Shown: positions 1 to 6,953, counted from the stretch's first letter. The stretch is 11,072 nt of DNA from DATDRM01 sp035291705 (GCA_035291705.1 DATDRM010000056.1:1-11072), one strand, 5' to 3'. Notes: a model not told the origin generated them from the sequence alone. Translations and numbers: made by a program.

Positions 1-152
1 ATTTTCGGCATACCCTGGCGTTGATCGAGCGCGGCTATGCACTCGCAAATAGTGAAATCGCCAGTTGGCAGGTAGAAAGCCAGCCGCTGTGGCGCAAATG
101 GCTCAATCAATTCAGACAGGGAGGTTTACTGAAACAACGCATCAACCCTTGA
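1..152 (+). CDS. 3' end of an unrecognised gene (partial)
   Basis: An open frame runs in from the window edge. The first whole codon is at base 3 and TGA is at 150-152, giving the last 49 residues of a protein. The visible tail begins FRHTLALIERGY, contains two Trp residues and ends LKQRINP, with basic, helical-looking character. It is the only one of the three forward frames open from the edge to this point, and the next gene on the same strand follows after about 70 bases. I do not recognise the family. A carbohydrate-active or glycan-lipid enzyme would fit the downstream small transporter and YkoP-like gene, but that is context only. The start and most of the protein lie outside the window. 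Confidence 0.5.
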   Translation, partial: FRHTLALIERGYALANSEIASWQVESQPLWRKWLNQFRQGGLLKQRINP

Positions 153-225
153 TCCGAGGTTTGAGGATTGTATTCCAGGATGTGAGTTTATTGTTTGCAC
201 AGTCTGGCAGGATGGAGGTGTAGTA

Positions 226-609
226 ATGTTACGCATGGCTTTCCGAACCAGTGTTGAGGCATTTTCCGCGCAGTATTCTTTATTGGCCATAATCTTGATC
301 GGGGGGAACACTCTTTTCAACATCATCTCAAACGCCAGTTTCAAGTATTCTGCCCTCAGCCCCTCCTGGCGCAGTTTCCTCGCCTGGCAAGTGGTGGGTA
401 ACTTGACGGGTCTCATCACCGTGATTACGCTGACCTGGCTTTTGCGCTTTGTGCCGCTGAACGTGGCCTTCCCCGTCACTACCGGCCTGGCCGTGATCGG
501 GGTTCAAGTGATCGCAGCTAGGCTGCTTTTCCAGGAATCGATCTCACCTGTCCAGTGGTTGGGCACCTTGTTTATCGTCGCCGGGGTAGCCTTGATCGGC
601 GGACGGTGA
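226..609 (+). CDS. Small DMT/SMR-like four-helix membrane transporter (EamA/ArnE-F type)
   Basis: The 127-residue product is almost entirely hydrophobic, with four likely membrane helices at about residues 17-37, 50-72, 76-99 and 109-126. The C-terminal half shows the drug/metabolite transporter pattern: PLNVAFPVTTG, then FQESIS, then a last helix ending VAGVALIGG. The first helix lacks the membrane Glu that EmrE-type multidrug exporters use for proton coupling, so a drug pump is unlikely. The small EamA-like proteins that flip lipid-linked sugars (ArnE/ArnF type) are a better comparison, and dimerisation would be expected. ATG at 226 is chosen because GGAGG (214-218) sits 7 bases upstream. 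The stop overlaps or touches the start of the YkoP-like gene, so the two are probably cotranslated. The substrate is unknown. Confidence 0.75.
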   Translation: MLRMAFRTSVEAFSAQYSLLAIILIGGNTLFNIISNASFKYSALSPSWRSFLAWQVVGNLTGLITVITLTWLLRFVPLNVAFPVTTGLAVIGVQVIAARLLFQESISPVQWLGTLFIVAGVALIGGR

Positions 610-611
610 GG

Positions 612-1181
612 ATGCGCGCCTTCGTTCGCCTGATCGATGCTGCCGTGCGCCGGGCGAGAGGTGTATTCACCTTTTGTGAGCAAGAAGATTGCTTATTGCG
701 TTTGCAGCTTTCCCAAGCCAGACACGAATTACGCTTTCCAGGCTGTCGCGTGCCTCCCGCAGCGCCGGTCCTGGAACTTCACCTGTGGAATGAGCACATC
801 CCCTCTTTGCCGCCGTCAGGGCCTGATTTGGCCTGGGCGATAAGGATCAGGCGCATGTTCGTCCATTCGCTGCGCGCCGTGGGTGAGCAGATGAGGCGCG
901 ACTCGCGCCTGGGTTCCGTGCGCGCGGTCGGCGGTGCAACAAACCTGCTTTCTCTGGACGGCAGTTCTAGCGGGGTGGCCGTGTTTCAACACCTGGGGTT
1001 TACTGTGCTGCCCTACCATCACCCGTTGGGGCGGTTTGGTGCGTTTTGGGACAACCTGTACGCGTGGTGGCTGATGTGGACTTTTAATCCAGTGTCCTTA
1101 CGCAGTCGACGTTTTTCTGGCCTTCAGCGGATTGAGATATGGATGCCGGCCGAGGAGTTTCTAAGCCGGTATGGCGATTAG
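612..1181 (+). CDS. YkoP-like domain protein
   Basis: This 189-residue protein resembles the YkoP-like family, named after Bacillus subtilis YkoP. Features that match my memory of the family are the N-terminal basic helix, the LELHLWNEH segment at about residues 54-62, a central basic amphipathic helix (about 76-97), and a C-terminal strand-rich half containing FQHLGFTVLPY (about 125-135). The biochemical function is not known. Relatives are often found beside or fused to polysaccharide deacetylases or glycosyltransferases, so an envelope glycan role is an inference. The start is uncertain: ATG at 612 has GAGG immediately against it, whereas GTG at 606 in the same frame would overlap the previous stop as GTGA, a common translational-coupling arrangement, and add two residues. 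A longer frame reaching back to 555 lies within the transporter gene and is not needed. Confidence 0.6.
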   Translation: MRAFVRLIDAAVRRARGVFTFCEQEDCLLRLQLSQARHELRFPGCRVPPAAPVLELHLWNEHIPSLPPSGPDLAWAIRIRRMFVHSLRAVGEQMRRDSRLGSVRAVGGATNLLSLDGSSSGVAVFQHLGFTVLPYHHPLGRFGAFWDNLYAWWLMWTFNPVSLRSRRFSGLQRIEIWMPAEEFLSRYGD

Positions 1182-1186
1182 GGGGA

Positions 1187-1192
1187 TATAAT
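1187..1192 (+). promoter_or_regulatory. Candidate -10 box (TATAAT) for the cation ATPase gene
   Basis: A perfect TATAAT lies in a short AT-rich patch six bases after the stop of the YkoP-like gene. Transcription would start near 1199, giving a leader of about 30 bases before the GTG at 1231. I see no good -35 hexamer at 16-18 bases upstream (the sequence there is AGCCGG-like) and no TG extension. It is therefore a suggestive rather than firm promoter, but it sits at the functional boundary between the envelope-type genes and the ion-transport genes. Confidence 0.4.
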
Positions 1193-1230
1193 TAATTTGA
1201 ATCCTCTGCTCGGGGCGTTTCGGAATCATC

Positions 1231-4053
1231 GTGCTTAATTCAAAAGATAATTCCTCACGGGAACAGCCCGCAGAAATCCAAACTCTGCCGGTTTCCGCTG
1301 TCTACCAGTCGCTCTCAAGCCGCCCCGAGGGGTTGACCCAGCCGGAGGCTCAAGCGCATCTGGAGCGCTTCGGGCACAACGTCATCCGCGAGGTAAAAGG
1401 GAAGCCGCTCTGGATTCGATTCCTGGCCAATTTCACCCATCTGATGGCCATCCTGCTATGGGCTGGAGGAATTGTCGGTTTCATCGCCCAAATGCCACAG
1501 TTGGGAGTGGCGATCTGGATGGTCAACATCATCAACGGTGTTTTCTCTTTCTGGCAGGAGTTCAAGGCAGAGAAGGCTACCGAGGCCTTGAAGAAGCTGC
1601 TCCCTTCCTACGCCCGTGTGCTGCGCGATGGGCAGGAACAACGTATCCTGGCCGAAGAACTGGTCCCAGGAGACATGGTGCTTCTGACAGAAGGGGATCG
1701 CATTTCCGCCGATGCCCGCCTGGTCGAGCAATTCGAGCTGCGCGTCGACCAATCCACCCTCAGCGGCGAGTCGAATCCGGTGCGCAAGACCAGCCAGCCT
1801 GTCAGCCAGGAGGACCTGGCGCGCGTCGAACTGCCCAACCTGGTCTTCGCCGGGACGACTGTAGCCGCTGGTACGGGTAAGGCGGTTGCCTTTGCCACGG
1901 GGATGAATACGGAATTCGGCAAGATCGCCCAACTTACCCAGTCTGTGGGCGATGAACTCAGCCCACTTCAAAAGGAGATGCAGCGCGTCACCAAGATTGT
2001 AACCGTGCTGGCCAGTAGCATCGGCGCCTTTTTCTTCGTCATGGGGATCATTCTGGCAGGTATTAATTTGATCGACAGCTTTATCTTCGCCATGGGCATG
2101 ATTGTCGCCTTCGTGCCGGAAGGCATGCTTCCGACGGTGACACTGTCACTGGCGATGGGCGTGCAGCGCATGGCGCATCGGCATGCCCTGATCAAGCGCT
2201 TATCCGCCGTCGAGACGCTGGGCTGCACGACGGTGATCTGCACCGATAAAACTGGCACCTTAACCCAAAACGAAATGACCGTGCGGGATATCTGGTTGCC
2301 TGGGCATCGCTTGGAGGTGACCGGTGTCGGGTATACGCCCAAGGGGCAAATCCTGGGGGGTGGAAAGCCCGTGTCTGCCGCTGATACACAAGAGCCTGGC
2401 GGAGGAGGAGACTTGCGCCTGTTACTTCTGGCTGCCGGTTTGTGCAACAATGCTCGCTTGGTGCCTCCCAACCCGGACAATTCCCAATGGTCAATATTGG
2501 GCGATCCCACCGAAGCCGCGCTGCTGGTGGTCGCTCCGAAGGGTGGGGTGGACCAGGAGGCAGAAAACCGTATTACACCACGCCTGCGGGAGCTGCCTTT
2601 CGATTCGCGGCGCAAACGCATGAGCACTATACACAAGATTGGCAAGTCACATCTGGTCTATGTTAAAGGCGCTCCAAAGGAAGTCCTGGCTTTATGTACG
2701 CATTTCATGAGCGCCGGTCAGGAACTCCCCCTGGACGAAGGGCAGCGCGCGGCAATCACCGCCGCCAACGACGATTATGCCCGCAACGGATTGCGCGTGC
2801 TGGCATTCGCTTATCGTGCAATCCCTGAACAACAGTTGCAGTATACCTCGGAGGCGGTTGAACAGGATTTGACTTTCGTAGGCCTGATGGCCATGATGGA
2901 TCCGCCCCGCCCGGAAGTGGCCGAGGCGGTCTTGAAGTGCTACACCGCCGGCATCCGCATCATCATGATCACTGGTGACTATGGGTTGACGGCGGAAAGT
3001 ATCGCCCGGCGCATCGGCATAATTCAAACGCCAACCCCCAGGATTATCACTGGCGTGGAACTGGATTCAATGGACGAAGCTGGCCTTCGAGAGGCTCTCG
3101 GGCAAGAGGTGATCTTTGCGCGCGTGGCGCCGGAGCACAAGCTGCGTGTGGTCAGCACCCTGAAGGAGATGGGGCACATCGTCGCTGTGACCGGCGACGG
3201 GGTGAATGATGCCCCTGCCCTGAAGAAAGCTGACATCGGCGTAGCCATGGGTGTGGCCGGTACCGACGTGGCGCGTGAAGCTGCCGATATGATCCTGACC
3301 GACGACAACTTTGCTTCCATTGTCAATGCAGTGGAAGAGGGACGAGCGGTCTACGCCAACATCCGCAAGTTCGCTGTGTACGTCTTTAACAGCAATATGG
3401 CGGAGGCTGTGCCCTTCATTGTTTTTTTGTTCTCGCAGGGGCGTATTCCCTTGCCTCTGACGGTGATGCAGGTGCTGGCGATCGACCTGGGTACGGACAT
3501 GCTGCCGGCTGTCGGGCTGGGGGCTGAAGCACCTGAATCGGGCGTGATGATACACCCGCCGCGCTCCCAAAAGGAGCCTTTACTGAACGGCCGTCTGTTG
3601 GGGCGCGCCTTGTTCTGGTATGGCCTGATTGAATCGGTCGCTTCGATGTCGGCCTATTTCTTCATGAACTGGCAGCATGGCTGGCCGGCTGGGTCTCTGG
3701 CCTCCGATGGAACGCTCATCTATCGCATGGCTACGACCATGACCCTGGCAGGAGTGGTCGCCACGCAGGTGGGTGCGGTGTTGGGGTGCCGTACTGAGCG
3801 CACATCGATCTTCAAGATCGGCATAATTTCCAACCGCCTGATACTGGTCGGCATTGCAGTCGAACTGCTCCTGTTGGCCGCGCTGGTCTACGCACCCTTC
3901 CTGCATGGCATTTTTAACACCGCTCCGCTCGGCCTGATCGACTGGGCTTATCTCTTTGCCTGGACGCCGGTGATATTCTTGGCCGATGAGTTACGAAAAG
4001 CGTTGATTCGGAAGTATGGTGGCAGAAAGCTACAGCAGAAGGCGGAAGGATAA
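1231..4053 (+). CDS. P-type cation ATPase, type II with Na+/K+-ATPase (IIC)-like ion site
   Basis: A 940-residue membrane ATPase that moves cations using an aspartyl-phosphate cycle. Visible in order: N-terminal cation-ATPase domain (about 19-75); actuator motif SGES (178-181); membrane-helix-4 motif VPEG with Glu297; phosphorylation motif DKTGT (Asp339); nucleotide-domain motifs GDPTE (424-428) and KGAP (479-482); TGD (581-583); hinge TGDGVND (654-660); and about ten membrane helices. Helix 5 reads SNMAE (721-725) and helix 6 IDLGTDMLPA (751-760), matching Na+,K+- and H+,K+-ATPases rather than the NLVTDGLPA of Ca2+ pumps. The C-terminus also matches animal IIC pumps (DELRK near 919-923). Transport of Na+ and/or K+ is inferred; Ca2+ is not excluded. 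No beta subunit is seen. The start is GTG, with a TGA in frame at 1198-1200 and no earlier start; its ribosome site is weak. The two RCK genes follow. Confidence 0.93.
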   Translation: MLNSKDNSSREQPAEIQTLPVSAVYQSLSSRPEGLTQPEAQAHLERFGHNVIREVKGKPLWIRFLANFTHLMAILLWAGGIVGFIAQMPQLGVAIWMVNIINGVFSFWQEFKAEKATEALKKLLPSYARVLRDGQEQRILAEELVPGDMVLLTEGDRISADARLVEQFELRVDQSTLSGESNPVRKTSQPVSQEDLARVELPNLVFAGTTVAAGTGKAVAFATGMNTEFGKIAQLTQSVGDELSPLQKEMQRVTKIVTVLASSIGAFFFVMGIILAGINLIDSFIFAMGMIVAFVPEGMLPTVTLSLAMGVQRMAHRHALIKRLSAVETLGCTTVICTDKTGTLTQNEMTVRDIWLPGHRLEVTGVGYTPKGQILGGGKPVSAADTQEPGGGGDLRLLLLAAGLCNNARLVPPNPDNSQWSILGDPTEAALLVVAPKGGVDQEAENRITPRLRELPFDSRRKRMSTIHKIGKSHLVYVKGAPKEVLALCTHFMSAGQELPLDEGQRAAITAANDDYARNGLRVLAFAYRAIPEQQLQYTSEAVEQDLTFVGLMAMMDPPRPEVAEAVLKCYTAGIRIIMITGDYGLTAESIARRIGIIQTPTPRIITGVELDSMDEAGLREALGQEVIFARVAPEHKLRVVSTLKEMGHIVAVTGDGVNDAPALKKADIGVAMGVAGTDVAREAADMILTDDNFASIVNAVEEGRAVYANIRKFAVYVFNSNMAEAVPFIVFLFSQGRIPLPLTVMQVLAIDLGTDMLPAVGLGAEAPESGVMIHPPRSQKEPLLNGRLLGRALFWYGLIESVASMSAYFFMNWQHGWPAGSLASDGTLIYRMATTMTLAGVVATQVGAVLGCRTERTSIFKIGIISNRLILVGIAVELLLLAALVYAPFLHGIFNTAPLGLIDWAYLFAWTPVIFLADELRKALIRKYGGRKLQQKAEG

Positions 4054-4092
4054 AGGATGGATTACTTCAAGCAGTTATTCCTAACGATAATT

Positions 4093-4111
4093 CATCCCTC
4101 ATCCCTCATCC
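4093..4111 (+). repeat. Short tandem heptamer repeat (CATCCCT, about 2.7 copies)
   Basis: The 76-base gap between the ATPase and the first RCK gene contains CATCCCT, CATCCCT and CATCC in a row, followed directly by a run of six T and then the GGAGG ribosome site of the next gene. A GATAAT at 4086-4091 could be a weak -10 box, but the matching -35 region (TTACTT) is poor. The repeat has no obvious hairpin partner, so it does not look like a terminator. Its role is unknown and it may be simple slippage. Confidence 0.5.
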
Positions 4112-4129
4112 TTTTTTCGGAGGTGAGCT

Positions 4130-4774
4130 ATGATGATCATCATTGTTGGTTGCGGCCGGATGGGAGCGAAGCTGGCCCAGACTATGGTCCTGCGCGGCCA
4201 TTCTGTGACAGTTATCGATAAGGACCCAGGGGCCTTCTCTCGTCTGGGACCAAACTTCAAGGGATCGACGTTCGTTGGTATCGCCTTCGACCGGGACATC
4301 CTGGTGCAGGCCGGCATCCAGCGGGCAGATGCCTTTGCCGCAGTGACAGCCAGCGACGAAGCCAACGTGGTCGCCGCACGCCTGGCTAAAAACGTCTTTC
4401 GCGTCCCCCGGGTGGTCGCCCGGGTATATGAACCTCGGAAGGCAGAGATCTACCGCCGGTTCGGTTTGCAGACCATTTCGCCGATCAGTTTAGGCGCCGA
4501 GCGCCTGGCTGAGTTGATCACCTATTCCGACCTGGATACCGTCTTCAGCTTAGGGAGCAGTGAGGTGGATATCGTCGACCTGGAAATTCCCCCTCACCTG
4601 GTCGGCCGGGCAGTCAAGGACCTAACAGCTCCTGGCGAGGTGCATGTGGTCGCCATCACCCGAGCAGGGAAAACCTTCCTGCCAAATCCGGGTGTGGCCT
4701 TTCAGGCAGACGATCTGGTACACCTGGCTGTCCTGGTCGCCGCCAGCGATCGGTTGAAGTCGTTGATCAGGTAA
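4130..4774 (+). CDS. RCK-type K+ transport regulator (TrkA-N plus TrkA-C), first of a pair
   Basis: This 214-residue cytoplasmic protein has the usual length of KtrA/CeoB-type regulators. Residues 1 to about 125 form a Rossmann NAD(H)-binding TrkA-N domain: GCGRMG (7-12) is the dinucleotide loop and Asp30 at the end of strand 2 should bind the ribose. Residues about 135-214 look like the RCK C-terminal ligand domain. Such proteins gate K+ channels or transporters in response to nucleotides or ions. ATG at 4130 follows GGAGG (4119-4123) by six bases; a second ATG at 4133 is possible. The next gene is a homologue 15 bases downstream, as in mycobacterial ceoB/ceoC, so a mixed RCK ring is likely. 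No TrkH/KtrB partner is in the window; the nearest transporter is the upstream P-type ATPase. Confidence 0.9.
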   Translation: MMIIIVGCGRMGAKLAQTMVLRGHSVTVIDKDPGAFSRLGPNFKGSTFVGIAFDRDILVQAGIQRADAFAAVTASDEANVVAARLAKNVFRVPRVVARVYEPRKAEIYRRFGLQTISPISLGAERLAELITYSDLDTVFSLGSSEVDIVDLEIPPHLVGRAVKDLTAPGEVHVVAITRAGKTFLPNPGVAFQADDLVHLAVLVAASDRLKSLIR

Positions 4775-4777
4775 GTG

Positions 4778-4782
4778 GAGGA
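4778..4782 (+). promoter_or_regulatory. Ribosome binding site fixing the start of the second RCK gene
   Basis: GGAGG lies 7 bases before ATG 4790. A GTG at 4775 in the same frame would lengthen the protein by five residues (VEESE), but that would put the ribosome site inside the gene and leave residues before the first Rossmann strand that the family lacks. The ATG is therefore preferred. Confidence 0.8.
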
Positions 4783-4789
4783 ATCGGAA

Positions 4790-5476
4790 ATGAAAGTGAT
4801 CATCGTCGGTGGTGGTAAGGTAGGTGCCTACCTTGCTACGTTATTGTTGAAGGAAGGTCACTGGCTGCGCGTCGTCGAACTGCTTCCCGAGCAGGTTCTC
4901 CGGCTCCAAAAGGACCTGCCCCCCGATGTTGTAGTGCAGGGCAGCGGGACAGACCCCAACCTGCTGGAAGCGGTCGGCATCCACCAGGTAGATGTGCTGG
5001 CAGCTGTGACGGGCGCCGACGAGGACAATCTGGTGGCGACCAGCCTGGCGCGCTTTGAGTTCAACGTGCCGCGCACTATCGCTCGCATCAACAACCCCAA
5101 GAATGCCTGGATGTTCACCAGCGAGATGGGCGTCGACGTGGCGCTCAACCAGGCCGATTTGATGGGGCACCTGATCGCTGAAGAAATGTCCCTGGGTGAT
5201 ATGGTGACCTTGCTCAAGCTGCGCAAGGGTCAATTTTCGTTGATCGAAGAGAAGGTTGATCCCGAATCGATCGCGGCCGGTAAAGCGATCCGAGAGCTCG
5301 ACTTGCCGGCGCAGTGCGTTTTCGCCGCTGTGATCCGCAAAGGGGAGTTGATCATCCCGCGCGGAGATACCGTGTTACAGCCGGCCGATGAAGTCCTGGC
5401 GGTTGTCCACGCCTCTCATCTGGATGATTTAGCTGTCTTATTGGGTAGGCAGGCAACGCTGGTCGAAATTAATTAG
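4790..5476 (+). CDS. RCK-type K+ transport regulator (TrkA-N plus TrkA-C), second of a pair
   Basis: This 228-residue homologue of the preceding gene starts MKVIIVGGGKVG, with the dinucleotide loop at residues 7-12 and an acidic Glu30 ending strand 2. AVTGADEDNLVA (about 77-88) is the counterpart of AVTASDEANVVA in its neighbour. The C-terminal TrkA-C domain spans about 140-225, with IIPRGDTVLQPADEVL typical of RCK-C. Two non-identical RCK proteins side by side suggest a hetero-oligomeric regulator of K+ flux. The different ribose-contacting residues (Asp in one, Glu in the other) might mean different nucleotide preferences; that is inference. The stop TAG at 5474-5476 is only 2 bases from the stop of the convergent vWA gene, and I see no hairpin terminator between them. 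Confidence 0.9.
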   Translation: MKVIIVGGGKVGAYLATLLLKEGHWLRVVELLPEQVLRLQKDLPPDVVVQGSGTDPNLLEAVGIHQVDVLAAVTGADEDNLVATSLARFEFNVPRTIARINNPKNAWMFTSEMGVDVALNQADLMGHLIAEEMSLGDMVTLLKLRKGQFSLIEEKVDPESIAAGKAIRELDLPAQCVFAAVIRKGELIIPRGDTVLQPADEVLAVVHASHLDDLAVLLGRQATLVEIN

Positions 5477-5478
5477 AT

Positions 5479-6879
5479 TTACTTTTTGAAATCCCGAACG
5501 CTGCGTACCCTGGCATAAGCCTCGGAAACCATGTTTTTAGCAGTTGCGGGGGCGGCTTGCATGGCAGCCATGCGGGCTTCCATCCCGAAGACTTCCTGCT
5601 GAGCCCGTTCTTCCCCTAGCAGGCTGGCATATTCGCGCAGGCTCGCCAGGCCGGTCTCGCTTTGTTGCACACCGGCAGCTGCGTCCCTGGCCATCGCCCG
5701 CGATACGCCGAGTACGTAAACGGCTTTCATCTGATCGAAGACGCGCTCTGCGACCGGCGCCACCACCCCCGCGCGCAGGCTGAAAGCAGCCTGTTCTACG
5801 AAACGCACGGTGACCCGGTTGAGTGCGGTGTTGAGCAGGTTGCCAGCTGGCGAGCGATAGCTCACCTTTCCTTCCACGCTGAGCTTAGCCCCATCCGGTT
5901 GCGCAAAGAGCGTCAGGCGCAGTGGGATCTCCAGTTCAAGGTCGCTGGGGATATCGCCGATTGAGACGACCACCTGATCCCCCGCCTGGTGGGCAGGATA
6001 GGCGGCGGATAGCGGTACCAGCGCTGCTCCAGCCGGGATGGCCAGGCTGATCTGGGTCTCGCGCGCCGCCAGGGCGGCCACCTCCCCCAGTTCGCCCGTC
6101 AGGAAGGCAGTGATCTGGTCGGCTGAGAGGACGTGATAGAAGCGCCCTCCGCCTTGTGTGGCGATCTCGGCCATCAAGGCCTCGTTGTAATCACCCCCCA
6201 CGCCCAGGGTGGAGACGATCATCCCCTGCTGTCGAGCCGCAAAGCCACGCTGGCCGACCTTCTCCAGATCCGTCTCGCCCACATTCGCTTGCCCATCACT
6301 TAACAGCAGTACCAGGTTCGTCCCCTGTTTGGTTTGCGCAGCTTTTTCCACCCCCAGCGCCAGGCCTCCATCCAGCGCGGTCATGCCGCTGGCCGCGATC
6401 TCCTGCAAGGCACTCTCGATCACACGCCGGGATTGATCGCCATACACCGTTGGCTCAAGTACGCAGCGCACTTCATTATTGAAGACGACCAAGGAGATAA
6501 TATCGCCGGCGTGCAGGCGATGCAACGCCTGGCGGACAGCCTCCTTGGCCTGCGCCAGCTTCTGGCCCTGCATCGAGCCGGACACGTCCAGCACAGCGAT
6601 GAAACTCAGCGGGGGACGGCCGATCTCGGTTGGAGCAGCCTGATCGGGCGGGACCTGGGCTGGCGTACGCAGGGTGACCAGCAGATAACGGTCGACGTTA
6701 CGCCCGGCGGGGGCCATCACCTGGTCCAACTCGAGCTGGGCTTGCAGATAAGAGCCGCGTTCACCTGGCCGTGGTCCAGCCTCGAAGGCCAGCTCTCCCC
6801 CACAGCGCTGACATGCTTTCACACCGACCGGTTCATCTTGCAGCAACCCACAATACTGGCAGCGCATTAATTCAGGCAT
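5479..6879 (-). CDS. Zinc-ribbon von Willebrand factor A domain protein
   Basis: A 466-residue protein, probably cytoplasmic because no signal peptide is visible. The N-terminus has a small zinc ribbon with Cys7/Cys10 and Cys23/Cys26. The vWA domain (about 88-275) carries a complete metal-ion-dependent adhesion site: DVSGS (Asp98, Ser100, Ser102), Thr167 in SGMTALDGG, and Asp195 in LLLSDGQAN. A beta-rich region (about 285-375) and a helical C-terminus (about 380-466) follow. vWA proteins of this kind usually mediate Mg2+-dependent protein binding and often work with AAA+ ATPases; here an AAA+ gene lies three genes upstream in the same direction. ATG 6879 is chosen because AGGAG sits 7 bases upstream; a frame extending to 6924 would cross the promoter. 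The partner protein is unknown. Confidence 0.85.
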   Translation of the reverse strand: MPELMRCQYCGLLQDEPVGVKACQRCGGELAFEAGPRPGERGSYLQAQLELDQVMAPAGRNVDRYLLVTLRTPAQVPPDQAAPTEIGRPPLSFIAVLDVSGSMQGQKLAQAKEAVRQALHRLHAGDIISLVVFNNEVRCVLEPTVYGDQSRRVIESALQEIAASGMTALDGGLALGVEKAAQTKQGTNLVLLLSDGQANVGETDLEKVGQRGFAARQQGMIVSTLGVGGDYNEALMAEIATQGGGRFYHVLSADQITAFLTGELGEVAALAARETQISLAIPAGAALVPLSAAYPAHQAGDQVVVSIGDIPSDLELEIPLRLTLFAQPDGAKLSVEGKVSYRSPAGNLLNTALNRVTVRFVEQAAFSLRAGVVAPVAERVFDQMKAVYVLGVSRAMARDAAAGVQQSETGLASLREYASLLGEERAQQEVFGMEARMAAMQAAPATAKNMVSEAYARVRSVRDFKK

Positions 6880-6886
6880 GTTCCAT

Positions 6887-6891
6887 CTCCT
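6887..6891 (-). promoter_or_regulatory. Ribosome binding site of the vWA gene
   Basis: On the minus strand AGGAG precedes ATG 6879 with 7 bases between them. It supports MPEL as the N-terminus and excludes the 15-residue longer alternative, which would have to start upstream of the likely transcription start. Confidence 0.75.
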
Positions 6892-6899
6892 AAAAATTG

Positions 6900-6947
6900 T
6901 GAACCACAAGAGAGTATAGCACAATAATTATCCTCCCTTATGGTTCA
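6900..6947. repeat. 11-base inverted repeat flanking the vWA promoter
   Basis: The arms are TGAACCACAAG (6900-6910) and CTTATGGTTCA (6937-6947), complementary at 10 of 11 positions, with 26 bases between. In minus-strand RNA the single mismatch becomes a G-U wobble, so a transcript reading in from the metallopeptidase gene could form an 11-pair stem. In DNA the arms bracket the extended -10 box, as operator half-sites might. There is no T-run after the stem, so it is not a standard terminator. Confidence 0.6.
6913..6918 (-). promoter_or_regulatory. Extended -10 promoter for the vWA gene
   Basis: On the minus strand the sequence TGCTATACT gives a TATACT hexamer with the TG extension one base upstream, the form that can work without a strong -35 box. 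No clear -35 hexamer is found 17 bases upstream. Transcription would begin near 6906, about 27 bases before ATG 6879. The vWA gene could thus be expressed separately from the three genes upstream. Confidence 0.5.
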
Positions 6948-6953
6948 GCTCCT

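Noticed and set aside
126..479. A 117-residue open frame on the minus strand over the small transporter
   Set aside because: The + strand gene has a good ribosome site and four clear membrane helices; the antisense translation shows no recognisable features.
555..611. N-terminal extension of the YkoP-like protein back to 555
   Set aside because: It lies wholly inside the transporter gene, is Arg-rich, and gives no family-like sequence; starts at 606 or 612 fit the gene junction.
1456..2645. Long open frames on the minus strand inside the P-type ATPase (171 and 225 residues)
   Set aside because: They lie fully antisense to a gene with every expected ATPase motif, and their translations are rich in Ser/Arg/Pro or His/Gln without any domain pattern. 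High GC explains them.
4093..4118. Heptamer repeat plus T-run as a terminator or CRISPR-like repeat
   Set aside because: No inverted repeat precedes the T-run, and under three 7-base copies without spacers is not a CRISPR array.
4057..4218. Possible 53-residue small protein starting MDYFKQLF just after the ATPase
   Set aside because: There is a GGA-rich stretch upstream, but the frame overlaps the start of the first RCK gene and most of its sequence is simply that gene read in another frame. The first 20 codons include the heptamer repeat.
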